Part shown: positions 47,201 to 55,924 of the stretch, one piece after another
Numbering within the stretch: position 1 is the first letter of the stretch
How the letters are laid out: each line of letters starts with the position of its first letter
From: Pseudomonas putida
GTDB lineage: Bacteria > Pseudomonadota > Gammaproteobacteria > Pseudomonadales > Pseudomonadaceae
Assembly (NCBI RefSeq): GCF_026625125.1
Contig: NZ_CP113097.1
Coordinates: forward strand, 1,426,001 to 1,490,000
Direction: 5' to 3'
DNA length: 64,000 nt
Position numbers and translations under genes: made by a program
Notes under the pieces: generated by a model
Seen by the model: the letters and a program-made list of their open reading frames with translations, nothing else
Databases searched by the model: none
Told to the model about the DNA's origin: nothing

Positions 47201-48205
47201 CAGCTGGTGTTCGAGCTTCCCGGCAGCGGCTTCACCTACGCGGTGGGCGATGCGCTGGGCGTGTGGCCCCGCAACTGCCCGGCGCTGGTGGAGGAGCTGC
47301 TGGCGCTCATGCAGCAGGACGGCCAGGCCCTGGTCGAACTCAAGGGCCAGCCGCCCATGCCGTTGGCCCAGGCCTTGGCGTCGCACCTGGAAATTGCCAG
47401 GGTCACCCCTCAGCAACTGCAGGTCTTCAGCCAGCAGGCTGAAGACCTCCGGCACCTGTTGCAGCCTGAGCGCACGGCAGCCCTGCAGGATTGGCTATGG
47501 GGCCGGCAGTTGGCCGACGTGCTGCGCGCGTTTCCACAAGACCTGCCGTTGGCAACCTGGCTCGAGTTGCTCAAACCCTTGCAACCGCGCCTGTACTCGA
47601 TCAGTTCCAGCCCATTGGCCCACCCCGGCCAGGTGCATCTGACCGTCTCTACCGTGCGTTATGGCCAGCGAAAAGGGGTGAGTTCGAGCTTCCTCGCTGA
47701 CCGGGGGCAGGCTGTGAAAGTGGCGATCTTTCCCCAGGCATCCCGGCATTTCCACCTGCCTGAAGACGATGACGTGCCGCTGATCATGGTTGGTCCCGGT
47801 ACAGGCATCGCGCCGTTTCGTGCGTTTCTCGAAGAGCGCGAGGCGCGGGGGGCAAAAGGGCATAACTGGCTGTTCTTCGGCGAGCAATGTGCAGCCACCG
47901 ATTTTTACTACCAGGCGCAGTTGCAGGCCTGGCAGGCCAGCGGCCACCTGCGCCTGGATACCGCGTTCTCCCGCGATCAGGCAGAAAAGATCTATGTGCA
48001 GCAGCGGATGCGTGAGCAGGGTGCGCAGGTGTGGCAGTGGCTGGAGGCGGGGGCCTACTTCTATGTGTGCGGTGATGCTCAGCGCATGGCCAAGGATGTG
48101 GATGCAGTGCTGCGCGAGATCATTGCCGAGCACGGTGGTGTGGATGCCGATGCCTACATGCAGGCCTTGAGCAAGGCCAGGCGTTATCGCCGGGATGTGT
48201 ATTGA
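44216..48205 (+). CDS. nasA: Assimilatory nitrate reductase fused to a CysJ-like flavoprotein reductase
   Basis: 1329 residues from the ATG at 44216 (RBS CAGGAGA). Residues about 1-700: molybdopterin oxidoreductase with a [4Fe-4S] site of Cys10, Cys13, Cys17 and Cys45 (CPYCGVGC...RLCTKG), bis-MGD binding, and the Mo-bis-MGD C-terminal dinucleotide domain ([20 protein letters not shown]). Residues from about 812: flavodoxin ([17 protein letters not shown]), FAD domain (RLYSISSS at about 1125) and NAD(P)-binding domain ([16 protein letters not shown] at about 1193), ending in Tyr as diflavin reductases do. One chain thus carries electrons from NAD(P)H to nitrate, replacing a separate electron-donor subunit. 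Confidence 0.95.
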   Translation: MASTEVRSVCPYCGVGCGIVMSVADGKVSKISGDKQHPSNFGRLCTKGLTAHLPLTAAGRMDSAFVRQQRDHEPARSSMDQAIAQAAERLRGIIDQHGPDAVALYVSGQMSLEAQYLANKLAKGFIRTRHIESNSRLCMASAGSGYKLSLGADGPPGSYQDFERAEVFLVLGANMADCHPILFLRLLDRIKAGAKLIVVDPRRTATADKADLFLQVRPGSDLALLNGLLHLLHRNGQTNPDFIARHTEGWEALPAFLDDYTPERVAAITGLAEDDIRQAAAWIGSAGEWMSCWTMGLNQSVHGTWHTNAICNLHLATGAICRPGSGPFSLTGQPNAMGGREMGYMGPGLPGQRSALVDTDRSFVEAQWGLAPGSLRAESGEGTVALFEQMKTGEVKACWIICSNPVASVANRQQVIDGLRQAQLVITQDAFLDTETNPYADILLPAALWAEGEGVMINSERNLTLMPRAVPAPGQSLPDWQIIARVACAMGYAEAFDYADAEAVYDEIRRFYNPLTGYDLRGVGYPQLRDKPHQWPCPPGRVDDRSPVRYIEDGACAAPVFPTASGKARFFARPWLPAPELPDADYPLVLNTGRVQHQWHTLTKTGKVPALNRLEPGPFVELHPEDAARLGIQGRDQVAIRSRRGQAVLPARVSDRVMPGNCFAPFHWNDVIGEQLAINAVTCDAVDPLSLQPALKHCAVALERVAGERIDALDLGTTTHAPEPARMPTAILSRLLGLDTLPAPVLAEDERHYLQGFLLGLDQARAEGVPRLPASAPLAASRRSFVDGLLAGLYAQQPAAAALLPATARHQVLWASQTGNGEALAERCAERLRGAGLQVQLSCMEAISPSQLQGAASVLLIASTFGDGDAPDSATGFWRALQSEEGAHCAELPYAVLALGDSSYAQFCGFGRKLDQRLAELGGRRLLPRVDCEPDFDEAFATWLDALLPQLGSAAVARPVNHAAAAAPYSKQRPWAATLLENTLLSGPGSSKETRQLVFELPGSGFTYAVGDALGVWPRNCPALVEELLALMQQDGQALVELKGQPPMPLAQALASHLEIARVTPQQLQVFSQQAEDLRHLLQPERTAALQDWLWGRQLADVLRAFPQDLPLATWLELLKPLQPRLYSISSSPLAHPGQVHLTVSTVRYGQRKGVSSSFLADRGQAVKVAIFPQASRHFHLPEDDDVPLIMVGPGTGIAPFRAFLEEREARGAKGHNWLFFGEQCAATDFYYQAQLQAWQASGHLRLDTAFSRDQAEKIYVQQRMREQGAQVWQWLEAGAYFYVCGDAQRMAKDVDAVLREIIAEHGGVDADAYMQALSKARRYRRDVY

Positions 48206-48400
48206 AGTGCTCCAGGATGGGGAGCAGTGCACCTTGAGTGGGCGTGGTTCGGGTTGGCTCAAAGGTCGGTAAGCCGGCTTTCACGCCTGCAGCACAGGGC
48301 CAAATGACAGCAAAGCCCCTGTATGCGCCGGGTTGCCGGCGATAGAGCCGCGACAGGCGAGGTAACTGGCACATTCCCTGCTTTATCTCCAGCACAACAA
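48206..48400. other. Gap between nasA and the nirB leader
   Basis: No gene seen. It includes a degenerate REP-like stretch (GCGCCGGGTTGCCGGCGATA, about 48327-48346). It may hold a nirB promoter, but I found no clear one. Confidence 0.4.
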
Positions 48401-48491
48401 GCCCCACTGATCAACGGCGATCAACCGGGGGCACTCCGTGATGAATACAGGCAAAGGCGCCTGGAGCTTCGGCTCCAGGCGCTTTTTTTTT
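48401..48491 (+). promoter_or_regulatory. Two-hairpin ANTAR-type antitermination leader of nirB, with terminator
   Basis: P1: TGATC, loop AACGGC, GATCA (48408-48423), extended by outer GCCCC/GGGGC. P2: CAGGC, loop AAAGGC, GCCTG (48448-48463). A strong intrinsic terminator GCGCCTGGAGC-TTCG-GCTCCAGGCGC plus nine T (48457-48491) starts inside P2, so P2 and the terminator exclude each other. The P2 loop is identical to that in the nasA leader. nirB starts 17 bases after the T run. Confidence 0.8.
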
Positions 48492-48507
48492 GATCGAGGA
48501 TCGGCTT

Positions 48508-51060
48508 ATGAAGGCAACAGCGAGCAGCGGGCAACGAGAGCGACTGGTCATCGTCGGCAACGGCATGGTGGGCCACCATTGCGTCGAGCAACTGGTCGAA
48601 CGCGGCGCGCTGGCGCGCTTCGAGTTGCGCGTGTTCGGCGAGGAGCGCCAGCGCGCCTACGACCGCGTGCACCTGTCTGAATACTTCAGCGGCAGCTGTG
48701 CCGAAACCCTGGCCCTGTGCGAGCAGGGTTTCTATGGCGCCAACGGGGTGCACCTGCACCTGGGTGAAGCGGTGCTGCAGATCGACCGCGAGCGCTGTGA
48801 AGTGGTGACCGCCGAAGGCCGCTACGGGTACGACCATCTGGTCCTGGCCACCGGCTCTTACCCCTTCGTGCCCCCGATCGAGGGCTCCAGCGGCAACGCC
48901 CGCCTGGTCTATCGCACCCTCGACGATCTCGACGCGATACGCGCCGCAGCCGTCGATGCCACCCGTGGCGTGGTGGTGGGCGGCGGTCTGCTGGGCCTTG
49001 AGGCGGCCAATGCCCTCAAGTCCCTGGGCCTGGAAGCGCACGTGGTGGAGTTCGCGCCACGGCTGATGCCGGTGCAACTGGATGCTGAAGGCGGCGCCGC
49101 GCTCAAGGCGCAGATCCAAGCCCTGGGCGTAGGCGTGCACCTGTCGCGCGCCACCCAGTCGATCAGCGACGGCGAGGCCTACCGCTATCGGATGAATTTC
49201 GACGGTGGCGAACACCTGGAAACCGACCTGGTGGTGTTCTCTGCCGGCATTCGCCCGCAGGATGCCCTGGGCCGTGCCTGCGGCCTGGAGATCGCCGCGC
49301 GCGGCGGGGTGGTGGTCGACAACCACTGCCGCTCCAGCGACCCCCGGATCTTCGCCATCGGTGAATGCGCCTCGTGGAACGGCAGCGTGTTCGGCCTGGT
49401 TGCGCCGGGCTACAGCATGGCGCGCAACGTCGCGGCGCTGTTGTTGGGCGAGGCGGCTGGGGAATTCACCGGGGCCGACATGTCGACCAAGCTCAAGCTG
49501 CTGGGCGTCGATGTCGGCTCCATCGGCGATGCCCATGGCGCCACGCCGGGCTCGCGCAGCTACCGCTTCATCGACGAGGCCAATGCCGCCTATCGCCGGC
49601 TGGTGGTCGATGCCAGCGGCAAGCACGTACTCGGTGCCGTGCTGGTGGGCGACAACAGCTACTACGATACATTGCTGCAATACGCCCAGAACGGCATCGC
49701 CCTGCCTGCCGACCCGGCGGCCTTGATCCTGCCGCAAAGCGGCGGCGTACCAGCCCTGGGCGCCGATGCGCTGCCTGACAGCGCGACCCTCTGCTCGTGC
49801 CACAACGTCAGCAAGGGCGCAGTCTGCGCAGCGATTGACAGTGGTTGCGCCGACCTGGCTGCGGTCAAGGGCTGCACCAAGGCTGCCACCGGCTGTGGCG
49901 GCTGCGCGGCGCTGCTCAAGCAGGTGTTCGAGCATGAACTCACCGCCCGTGGCGTGGCCGTGGACAAGCGCCTGTGCGAACACTTCGCCTACACCCGGCA
50001 GGAGCTGTACGGGCTGGTGCGGGTGGGTGGCATACGCACCTTCAATGATTTGCTGGCGCGCCATGGCCAGGGCCATGTCGGCTGCGACATCTGCAAGCCG
50101 GCGGTGGGCAACATCCTCGCTTCGTGCTGGAACCAACCGATCATGGACCCTGCGCTGGTGCCGCTGCAGGACACCAACGACACCTTCATGGCCAACATGC
50201 AGAAAAACGGTACCTATTCGGTGGTGCCGCGCATTCCCGGCGGCGAAATCACCCCGGACAAACTGATCGTGATCGGTCAGGTGGCCAAGAAGTACGACCT
50301 TTACACCAAGATCACCGGCGGCCAACGCATCGACCTGTTCGGCGCCCAGTTGCACGAGCTGCCGCTGATCTGGGGCGAGCTGATCGAGGCCGGCTTCGAG
50401 ACTGGCCACGCCTACGGCAAATCGACCCGCACGGTGAAGTCCTGCGTAGGCAGCACCTGGTGCCGCTACGGTGTGCAGGACAGCGTCGCCATGGCGCTGC
50501 GCCTGGAGGACCGCTACAAGGGCCTGCGCAGCCCGCACAAGCTCAAGTTCGCGGTCTCTGGCTGCACCCGCGAATGCGCCGAGGCGCAAAGCAAGGACAT
50601 CGGCGTGATCGCCACCGACAAAGGCTGGAACCTCTACGTCTGCGGCAATGGCGGCATGCGCCCACGCCATGCCGAGCTGTTCGCTACCGACCTGGACGAC
50701 GAGACCCTGGTACGCCTGATCGACCGCGTGCTGATGTTCTACATCCGCACCGCCGACAAGCTGCAGCGCACGTCGGTGTGGCGTGAAAGCCTGGATGGCG
50801 GCCTGGACTACCTCAAGCAGGTGATCCTCGAAGACCGCCTGGGCCTGGCTGCCGAGCTGGAAGCGCAGATGCAGCATGTGGTCGAGCAGTACGAGTGCGA
50901 ATGGGCCAATGCCCTCAATGATCCGGAAAAGCTCAAGCGCTTCCGTACCTTCGTCAACGATCGACGCGCCGACCCGGACGTGCACTTCATCCGCGAGCGT
51001 GAACAACGTCGCCCCGCTGCACCCCTGCACCTGATCCCTACCGTCGAGGAGGCTGTCTGA
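48508..51060 (+). CDS. nirB: NADH-dependent assimilatory nitrite reductase, large subunit
   Basis: 850 residues from the ATG at 48508 (GAGGA eight bases ahead); an upstream TTG is inside the terminator T run and is rejected. N-terminal FAD/NADH reductase (LVIVGNGMVGHHCVEQL, GVVVGGGLLGLEAANALKSL), a BFD-like [2Fe-2S] segment (CSCHNVSKGAVCAAI and CTKAATGCGGC), then the sirohaem/[4Fe-4S] half with Cys ligands in KSCVGSTWCRYG and SGCTRECAEAQS. It reduces nitrite to ammonium. Its stop overlaps nirD. Confidence 0.97.
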   Translation: MKATASSGQRERLVIVGNGMVGHHCVEQLVERGALARFELRVFGEERQRAYDRVHLSEYFSGSCAETLALCEQGFYGANGVHLHLGEAVLQIDRERCEVVTAEGRYGYDHLVLATGSYPFVPPIEGSSGNARLVYRTLDDLDAIRAAAVDATRGVVVGGGLLGLEAANALKSLGLEAHVVEFAPRLMPVQLDAEGGAALKAQIQALGVGVHLSRATQSISDGEAYRYRMNFDGGEHLETDLVVFSAGIRPQDALGRACGLEIAARGGVVVDNHCRSSDPRIFAIGECASWNGSVFGLVAPGYSMARNVAALLLGEAAGEFTGADMSTKLKLLGVDVGSIGDAHGATPGSRSYRFIDEANAAYRRLVVDASGKHVLGAVLVGDNSYYDTLLQYAQNGIALPADPAALILPQSGGVPALGADALPDSATLCSCHNVSKGAVCAAIDSGCADLAAVKGCTKAATGCGGCAALLKQVFEHELTARGVAVDKRLCEHFAYTRQELYGLVRVGGIRTFNDLLARHGQGHVGCDICKPAVGNILASCWNQPIMDPALVPLQDTNDTFMANMQKNGTYSVVPRIPGGEITPDKLIVIGQVAKKYDLYTKITGGQRIDLFGAQLHELPLIWGELIEAGFETGHAYGKSTRTVKSCVGSTWCRYGVQDSVAMALRLEDRYKGLRSPHKLKFAVSGCTRECAEAQSKDIGVIATDKGWNLYVCGNGGMRPRHAELFATDLDDETLVRLIDRVLMFYIRTADKLQRTSVWRESLDGGLDYLKQVILEDRLGLAAELEAQMQHVVEQYECEWANALNDPEKLKRFRTFVNDRRADPDVHFIREREQRRPAAPLHLIPTVEEAV

Positions 51061-51422
51061 TGACCCTGTCCAATGCTGCTGTGGCAAAGCAACCCAACTG
51101 GCAAGCGGTGTGCCACACCGCTGACCTGGTCGCCGACTCCGGTGTGGTGGTCTGGCTCGATGGTATCCAGGTCGCCCTGTTCTACCTGCCGGGGCAGGCG
51201 CAGAGCCTGTACGCGGTGGACAACCGCGACCCACGCTCGGGGGCCAACATCATTGGCCGCGGGCTGGTGGGCAGCCTGCAGGGTGAGCTGGTGGTGGCAG
51301 CCCCGCTGTACAAGCAGCACTTCAGCCTGCACAGCGGGGCCTGTCTGGAAGATGCCAGCCAGCACTTACGTGTTTGGCCGGTACGGCTGAACGGGGAGGC
51401 AGTGGAAGTGGCGCTGGCCTGA
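51060..51422 (+). CDS. nirD: Nitrite reductase small subunit
   Basis: 120 residues, TGATG overlap with nirB. Rieske-like fold (LYAVDNRDPRSGANIIGRGL, VAAPLYKQHFSLHSGACLED) in which the Cys/His cluster ligands of true Rieske proteins are missing, as is normal for NirD. It is the companion of NirB. Confidence 0.95.
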   Translation: MTLSNAAVAKQPNWQAVCHTADLVADSGVVVWLDGIQVALFYLPGQAQSLYAVDNRDPRSGANIIGRGLVGSLQGELVVAAPLYKQHFSLHSGACLEDASQHLRVWPVRLNGEAVEVALA

Positions 51423-51548
51423 TCCCGGCTCGGGTTCTGCGTGTGCTTCTGAACAAGCGATAGCGCGGGCGCCGCCGATTGCGACTTCTAAAGACCGGGG
51501 CGAGGAACCCTGGGTACGCCACAGGTGGCGATGCGGTAAGCTTGGCGC

Positions 51549-52481
51549 ATGAACCTCGACACCCGCATCAAGTACCGCCACCTGCTGTGCTTTCTGGAGA
51601 TTGCCCGGCAGGGCAGCCTGGCCAGGGCCGCTGACATTCTGGCGATCAGCCAGCCTGCGATTTCCAAGACCCTCAAGGAGCTTGAGGACCTGCTCGAAAC
51701 GCGTCTGTTCGAGCGCAGCCGCCAAGGGGTCGAGCTGACCCCGGCCGGCACCCGTTTCATGCATTACGCCGGGCCCAGCGTGCAGGCCCTGCGCGACGGC
51801 GTGAGCAGCTTGCGCGGTGAAGCGCGGGCACCGTCGCAGGTGCGCATCGGCGTGCTGTCCACGGTCGAAGGCCTGCTGATGCCCGAAGTGCTGTGCCGGT
51901 TGCACCAACGCCACGAGGCATTGCTGATCAGCGTGGTGACCGGGGCCAGTGCACAGTTGCTCGGGCAGTTGCGCCTGGGGGAACTGGAATTGGTGGTGGG
52001 GCGCATGACCGACAGCCCGCAGATCCAGGGTTTGTCGTTCGAACACCTGTACAGCGAGTCGATGGCTTTGGTCGTGCGCCCCGGCCACCCATTGCTGGCC
52101 AGCACGCAAGTAGACCGAGCCCGCGTCAGCCGATACCCGCTGGTGCTCCCGCCACCGGGCACGACCATTCGCCAGCACGCCGACAGCCTGTTCGTGCAAT
52201 GCGGCATTCAACTGCCGGCCCAGCGCCTGGAGACCCTCTCACTGGCCTTGAGCCGCCGCTACCTGCTAGGCAGTGACGCCGTGTGGGTGGCGCCGCGTGA
52301 TGCGGTGCTGCTCGACCTGCGCCGCGGCGAACTGGCCGAGCTCGACCTAGGGGTGCGGGAACCGGGTGGGTCGGTGGGTATCTGCCGCAATGCCGCCTTG
52401 GCGCTGAGCCTGCCCGGGCAGTGGGTGTGCGATGTATTGCGGGAAGTGGCGGGGCAATATCGCGAGCGGTCGTACCCGTAA
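51549..52481 (+). CDS. pcaQ: LysR-type regulator, PcaQ-like
   Basis: 310 residues. N-terminal HTH: RIKYRHLLCFLEIARQGSLA, RAADILAISQPAISKTLKEL, the pattern of the PcaQ branch that controls protocatechuate genes. A periplasmic-binding-protein-like effector domain follows (VRIGVLSTVEGLLMPEVLCR onward). No pca genes lie in the window, so the target is elsewhere or the assignment is to a PcaQ-like homologue. Only 126 bases separate it from nirD; I see nothing coding there. Confidence 0.75.
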   Translation: MNLDTRIKYRHLLCFLEIARQGSLARAADILAISQPAISKTLKELEDLLETRLFERSRQGVELTPAGTRFMHYAGPSVQALRDGVSSLRGEARAPSQVRIGVLSTVEGLLMPEVLCRLHQRHEALLISVVTGASAQLLGQLRLGELELVVGRMTDSPQIQGLSFEHLYSESMALVVRPGHPLLASTQVDRARVSRYPLVLPPPGTTIRQHADSLFVQCGIQLPAQRLETLSLALSRRYLLGSDAVWVAPRDAVLLDLRRGELAELDLGVREPGGSVGICRNAALALSLPGQWVCDVLREVAGQYRERSYP

Positions 52482-52494
52482 GCTTCGTCGTAGC

Positions 52495-52521
52495 CGAGCG
52501 TTCCTGGCCGAGGAACGCTCG
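52495..52521. terminator. Hairpin between convergent lysR and delta-60 genes
   Basis: CGAGCGTTCCT/AGGAACGCTCG, a perfect 11-bp stem with a 5-base loop. It has no T run on either side. Confidence 0.5.
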
Positions 52522-52543
52522 TGGGCTTGATGCTCAACTGCTG

Positions 52544-53860
52544 TCAAGCGCTTGGCAAGGCCACCGCTGCCACACAGGGAACAGTCGAGCCGCGGATCTC
52601 ATCGTCACGGCCATTGATCAACAAGCGCTGGTTGCCTGCATCGAGCGAGACCGTCGATCCAGAGGCATAGAAGCCGTCCTCTGGTACTTTTGCGCCGAAC
52701 TGGCCGTAGCCGAAGGGCGGGACGAAGCGGGTGTCGAACGTGCCCTCGGAGGTCAAGCTGAAGGCAAGCATATAATCGTAGAAATGACCGTAACCCACCA
52801 GGCCACCGGCAGTTTCTACGCCGGCGAACCAACCGCCCGGCTTGTCAAATACCAACGCTTCGCCGCCGTTGAACTCCCTGGCCGGCGCCCCCGAGTAGTC
52901 GATGCGGTAAACGGTCGGGTAGCTGATATTTTCAGCGACGTCGAACAGTTCCCCGTAAAATGTGATTCGCTTGGCGACCGGGTCTACGGAAAACCCATTA
53001 TTGATGATCCAGGGGGCGGACCAGTGGAAACCTTCGGTGCCAAAGGTATCATCCACGATCCCGTCAAGGGTCATGGCTGTGGTAACGCTGTAGGCGTCTT
53101 CCCCCCGCATCAGATACCAGGTCAATACCAGCTGCTGCGCATTCGAGGGGGACATGAAATTGGCAATGCCGTCGACGAAGTGTGAACGGGTATCGGGTAT
53201 TAGCTTGCCGACATCGACCAGGCCATCAGCACCAAAATCCACGCGCAATGCGCCGTCATTGTCCAGCCCCAGCACCACCGGCTCGAAGTTCTCCGACTTG
53301 CGAGCGGTGGCGAAAATGAGGCCCTTCGTCACTGCCAGGTGCTCCAGCAGCAAATCTTCGCCGATCAAGTCGCGGGGGTCGACGTACCCATTGCCCTTCC
53401 CAAATTCCCGGTCCGGTTGCCCCTCGGCACTCAGTTTCCAAAGGTGGCTGGCTGATTGCTCCTGCATCGTTATGGATATCAGCAAATTTCCCCTGGCATC
53501 CTCCACGATGCACTCGGGGGCTGAGTATTCGGTGCTCCCTGCCTTGTTGAAATCGAAGATTCCACCGTCACCAAAGCTGTTGTCCAGGGTGCCTCTATCC
53601 TTCAGGCAAGCGACGAAAACCTTGGCTTCATTCGTTTTGGGGTTGTGACTTGTACCGATTACATAAGTGCGACCAGCGCTCACCGTGCTGTTGATGATTG
53701 CATAGGTGTTAGCCCGTGACCCGGCGATTTTTTCAAAGATGTAGGCGAGCCCATGGATGCCGTAATCACAATCGAGGGGGGCCTGCGGCAGCTTGATGGA
53801 TGTGCGGGGCCCGGCATGGGCTTTACGGGTTGAGCGGTTGGGCTTTGGTGAAATGTTCAT
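52544..53860 (-). CDS. Delta-60-repeat-like beta-propeller protein
   Basis: 438 residues from the ATG at 53860 (RBS GAGGAAGAGCC). No signal peptide; a basic Lys/Arg-rich start (MNISPKPNRSTRKAHAGPRT). Several repeats of the type GTLDNSFGDGGIFDF, GQPDREFGKGNGYVD and ALRVDFGADGLVDVG (about 60 residues apart) mark it as a delta-60-repeat protein, common in Pseudomonas, function unknown. GC content looks lower than in the neighbouring genes, which may hint at acquisition. Monocistronic. Confidence 0.75.
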   Translation of the reverse strand: MNISPKPNRSTRKAHAGPRTSIKLPQAPLDCDYGIHGLAYIFEKIAGSRANTYAIINSTVSAGRTYVIGTSHNPKTNEAKVFVACLKDRGTLDNSFGDGGIFDFNKAGSTEYSAPECIVEDARGNLLISITMQEQSASHLWKLSAEGQPDREFGKGNGYVDPRDLIGEDLLLEHLAVTKGLIFATARKSENFEPVVLGLDNDGALRVDFGADGLVDVGKLIPDTRSHFVDGIANFMSPSNAQQLVLTWYLMRGEDAYSVTTAMTLDGIVDDTFGTEGFHWSAPWIINNGFSVDPVAKRITFYGELFDVAENISYPTVYRIDYSGAPAREFNGGEALVFDKPGGWFAGVETAGGLVGYGHFYDYMLAFSLTSEGTFDTRFVPPFGYGQFGAKVPEDGFYASGSTVSLDAGNQRLLINGRDDEIRGSTVPCVAAVALPSA

Positions 53861-54207
53861 GGCTCTTCCTCGGTAATGAGTAAACGCGGGGCCGTGCGGC
53901 TTAGGGGGGTGATCAGCCATTGCGCGTCAGGTGCGTTGCAGGCTCATTGGAAACCAGGCTCAAGGAGGGCGCTACTGGCAGAAATGCCAGCTTGGGGCCG
54001 GCCGCTGGAAGGGCCAAGTTTGCAGGGGCGTTTGCTGGGCTTATGGTCAATACTGGCCAAAGGCCCTTAAGGTTGAGTGCAAGCGCGCTACCGAGTGAAC
54101 TAACTCCATGAAACCCGCTCTTATGCCGGTAGCCATTGGTAATGGCCGCCTGATAAGCTCGCGGCTTTACCCTGATTGCCCACATGGCGCATGAACAAGG
54201 AAATAGC
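53861..54207. other. Divergent gap before the FKBP gene
   Basis: 347 bases with no believable gene; it must contain the promoters of the delta-60 gene and of the FKBP lipoprotein gene. I recognise no operator or repeat in it. Confidence 0.4.
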
Positions 54208-54960
54208 ATGAAACAGCATCGTTTGGCGGCTGCGGTTGCCCTGGTAGGCCTGGTACTGGCTGGCTGTGATCAACAAGCCAGCAGCCCCGAGCTGAAAACT
54301 CCGGCACAGAAAGCCTCCTACGGTATCGGCCTGAACATGGGCAAGAGCCTGGCTCAGGAAGGCATGGAAGACCTTGATTCCAAAGCCGTCGCCCTCGGCA
54401 TCGAAGACGCCGTTGGCAAGAAAGAACAGCGCATCAAGGACGAAGAGCTGGTAGAAGCCTTCACCGCGCTGCAGAAGCGCGCCGAGGAGCGCCTGGCCAA
54501 GGCCAGCGAAGAAGCCGCCTCCGCCGGCAAGAAGTTCCTCGAAGAAAATGCCAAGAAGCCAGGTGTGGTCACTACCGCCTCGGGCCTGCAGTACGAAGTG
54601 GTCAAGAAGGCCGACGGCCCACAGCCCAAGCCGACCGACGTGGTGACTGTCCACTACGAAGGCAAGTTGATCGATGGCAAGGTGTTCGACAGCTCGGTCG
54701 AGCGTGGCAGCCCGATCGACCTGCCGGTCAGTGGTGTCATTCCAGGCTGGGTCGAAGGCCTGCAGCTGATGCACGTTGGCGAGAAGTACAAGCTGTTCAT
54801 CCCGGCTGAACTGGCCTACGGCGCACAGAGCCCAAGCCCGCTGATCCCGGCCAACTCGGTGCTGGTGTTCGACCTGGAACTGATCGCCATCAAGGACCCG
54901 GCCCAGCTGCAAGGCGACGCGCCTGAAGCTGAAGCTCCGGCTGAAGCACCAGCCAAGTAA
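54208..54960 (+). CDS. FKBP-type peptidyl-prolyl isomerase lipoprotein (FkpA/FklB-like)
   Basis: 250 residues from the ATG at 54208 (RBS AAGGAAATAGC). Lipobox LVGLVLAGC. N-terminal dimerisation helices (KASYGIGLNMGKSLAQEGME, about residues 30-120) precede the FKBP domain: VTVHYEGKLIDGKVFDSS, the GVIPGWVEGLQLMHVGEKY segment and IPAELAYGAQSP. An Ala/Glu/Pro-rich tail ends the protein. It acts as a periplasmic folding factor, probably anchored. A terminator follows. Confidence 0.93.
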   Translation: MKQHRLAAAVALVGLVLAGCDQQASSPELKTPAQKASYGIGLNMGKSLAQEGMEDLDSKAVALGIEDAVGKKEQRIKDEELVEAFTALQKRAEERLAKASEEAASAGKKFLEENAKKPGVVTTASGLQYEVVKKADGPQPKPTDVVTVHYEGKLIDGKVFDSSVERGSPIDLPVSGVIPGWVEGLQLMHVGEKYKLFIPAELAYGAQSPSPLIPANSVLVFDLELIAIKDPAQLQGDAPEAEAPAEAPAK

Positions 54961-54976
54961 TACCGGCTGGTAGCGC

Positions 54977-55008
54977 ACAACGCCCCGTTCTACGGGGCGT
55001 TGTCGTTT
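54977..55008 (+). terminator. Terminator of the FKBP gene
   Basis: ACAACGCCCCG/CGGGGCGTTGT stem with a 5-base loop, 17 bases after the stop; a short T-rich tail (CGTTTGT) follows. Confidence 0.8.
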
Positions 55009-55195
55009 GTGCAGCAGGCCTCGGGCCGAACCTCCGCGGCAGCAGACTGTCCGAGAAAGGGCAGCGTGAAGAAGCAGGAGGCTTCTGACGCAAATCGTTT
55101 GCGGTTTTGAAACGACTGTGTAAAAAACGCCCGATCTGACCGGGGCCCTTGCTTTACAGGCACCTGCCGTCAGAAACTTCGCCCTGTTCACAAGG

Positions 55196-55218
55196 TTATC
55201 CACAATAAATGTGGATAA
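55196..55218. promoter_or_regulatory. Perfect inverted pair of DnaA boxes
   Basis: TTATCCACA (55196-55204), ATAAA, TGTGGATAA (55210-55218): two consensus DnaA boxes as an exact inverted repeat, with arms extending by two bases (GG/CC). They lie 20 bases ahead of the DUF1232 start. Confidence 0.75.
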
Positions 55219-55239
55219 CCTCTCCCTGCTGGAGGCTAC

Positions 55240-55680
55240 ATGAGCGCACCCTGGAATTTCGCCCGCTTCCTGCCCTTGGCCGAGCGCCTGCTAAGCCGTG
55301 GCCGCTTGCCGGCTTTGCTGTTCGCGGTGGCCCGCAAAGGCCCGCGCCTGGGCCAGTTGCGTGAAGACATCAAGCTGTTGCAGTCGCTGTGCCTGGCCTG
55401 GTGGCGTGGCGAGTACCGCGCGATCAGCCCGAAGGCGCTGGTGACCATCGTCGCCGGCCTGCTGTATTTCGTCAGCCCCATCGATGCGATCCCCGACTGG
55501 CTGCTGGGCGTAGGTTTTCTCGATGACATCGCCGTGCTCGGCTGGGTGCTGAAAACCGTCTCCGATGAGCTGGCGCGGTTCAAGGCTTGGCGCGACAACC
55601 AGGCACCCGAGCGCTTGCGCGTGGTCGAGCGCTTGCCTGACACCCCTGAAGCGTTGCGCCTGGAGCGTAAAACGCCCTAA
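55240..55680 (+). CDS. DUF1232 (YkvA-like) membrane protein
   Basis: 146 residues. One hydrophobic segment (ALVTIVAGLLYFVSPIDAIP) containing the DUF1232 hallmark YFVSPIDAIPDWLLGVGFLDD. An N-terminal amphipathic, basic half and a charged C terminus. Function unknown. The leader carries the DnaA-box pair, so the gene may be under DnaA control (inference). Confidence 0.85.
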   Translation: MSAPWNFARFLPLAERLLSRGRLPALLFAVARKGPRLGQLREDIKLLQSLCLAWWRGEYRAISPKALVTIVAGLLYFVSPIDAIPDWLLGVGFLDDIAVLGWVLKTVSDELARFKAWRDNQAPERLRVVERLPDTPEALRLERKTP

Positions 55681-55753
55681 AAGCACCGTTTTCCAATGGT
55701 GCAAAGGGTTCGGCTACAATACACACACTGCATGCTAACCAAGGGTCATAGAG

Positions 55754-55924
55754 ATGGAAAAGCTCAGTTTGGAAGCCAAGAAAGCTTGGTTCGCCAAGCA
55801 CCGCAAAGCCAACTATGCGGCCAGCCTGCGCCTTGAAGGTGTATGGGTGTCGAATGGCGAGGGTGAGATCAAGCTGCCAACGCGTGCCGCAGCCCTCAAA
55901 GCAGTGCGGCTGATCAAGGCTTGA
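55754..55924 (+). CDS. FicA/YhfG-type antitoxin
   Basis: 56 residues from the ATG at 55754 (MEKLSLEAKKAWFAKHRKAN, then YAASLRLEGVWVSNG). The segment SLRLEG (residues 24-29) fits the (S/T)xxxE(G/N) inhibitory motif that class I Fic antitoxins insert into the Fic active site, with Glu28 as the blocking residue. A TACAAT -10 lies at 55715-55720. Its stop codon overlaps the fic start (TTGA), as is usual in ficA-ficT pairs. Confidence 0.85.
   Translation: MEKLSLEAKKAWFAKHRKANYAASLRLEGVWVSNGEGEIKLPTRAAALKAVRLIKA

Noticed and set aside
48421..51234. Very long open frame on the minus strand across nirB
   Set aside because: It mirrors nirB codons; high GC and codon bias keep the antisense frame open. 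No motif, start context or signal.
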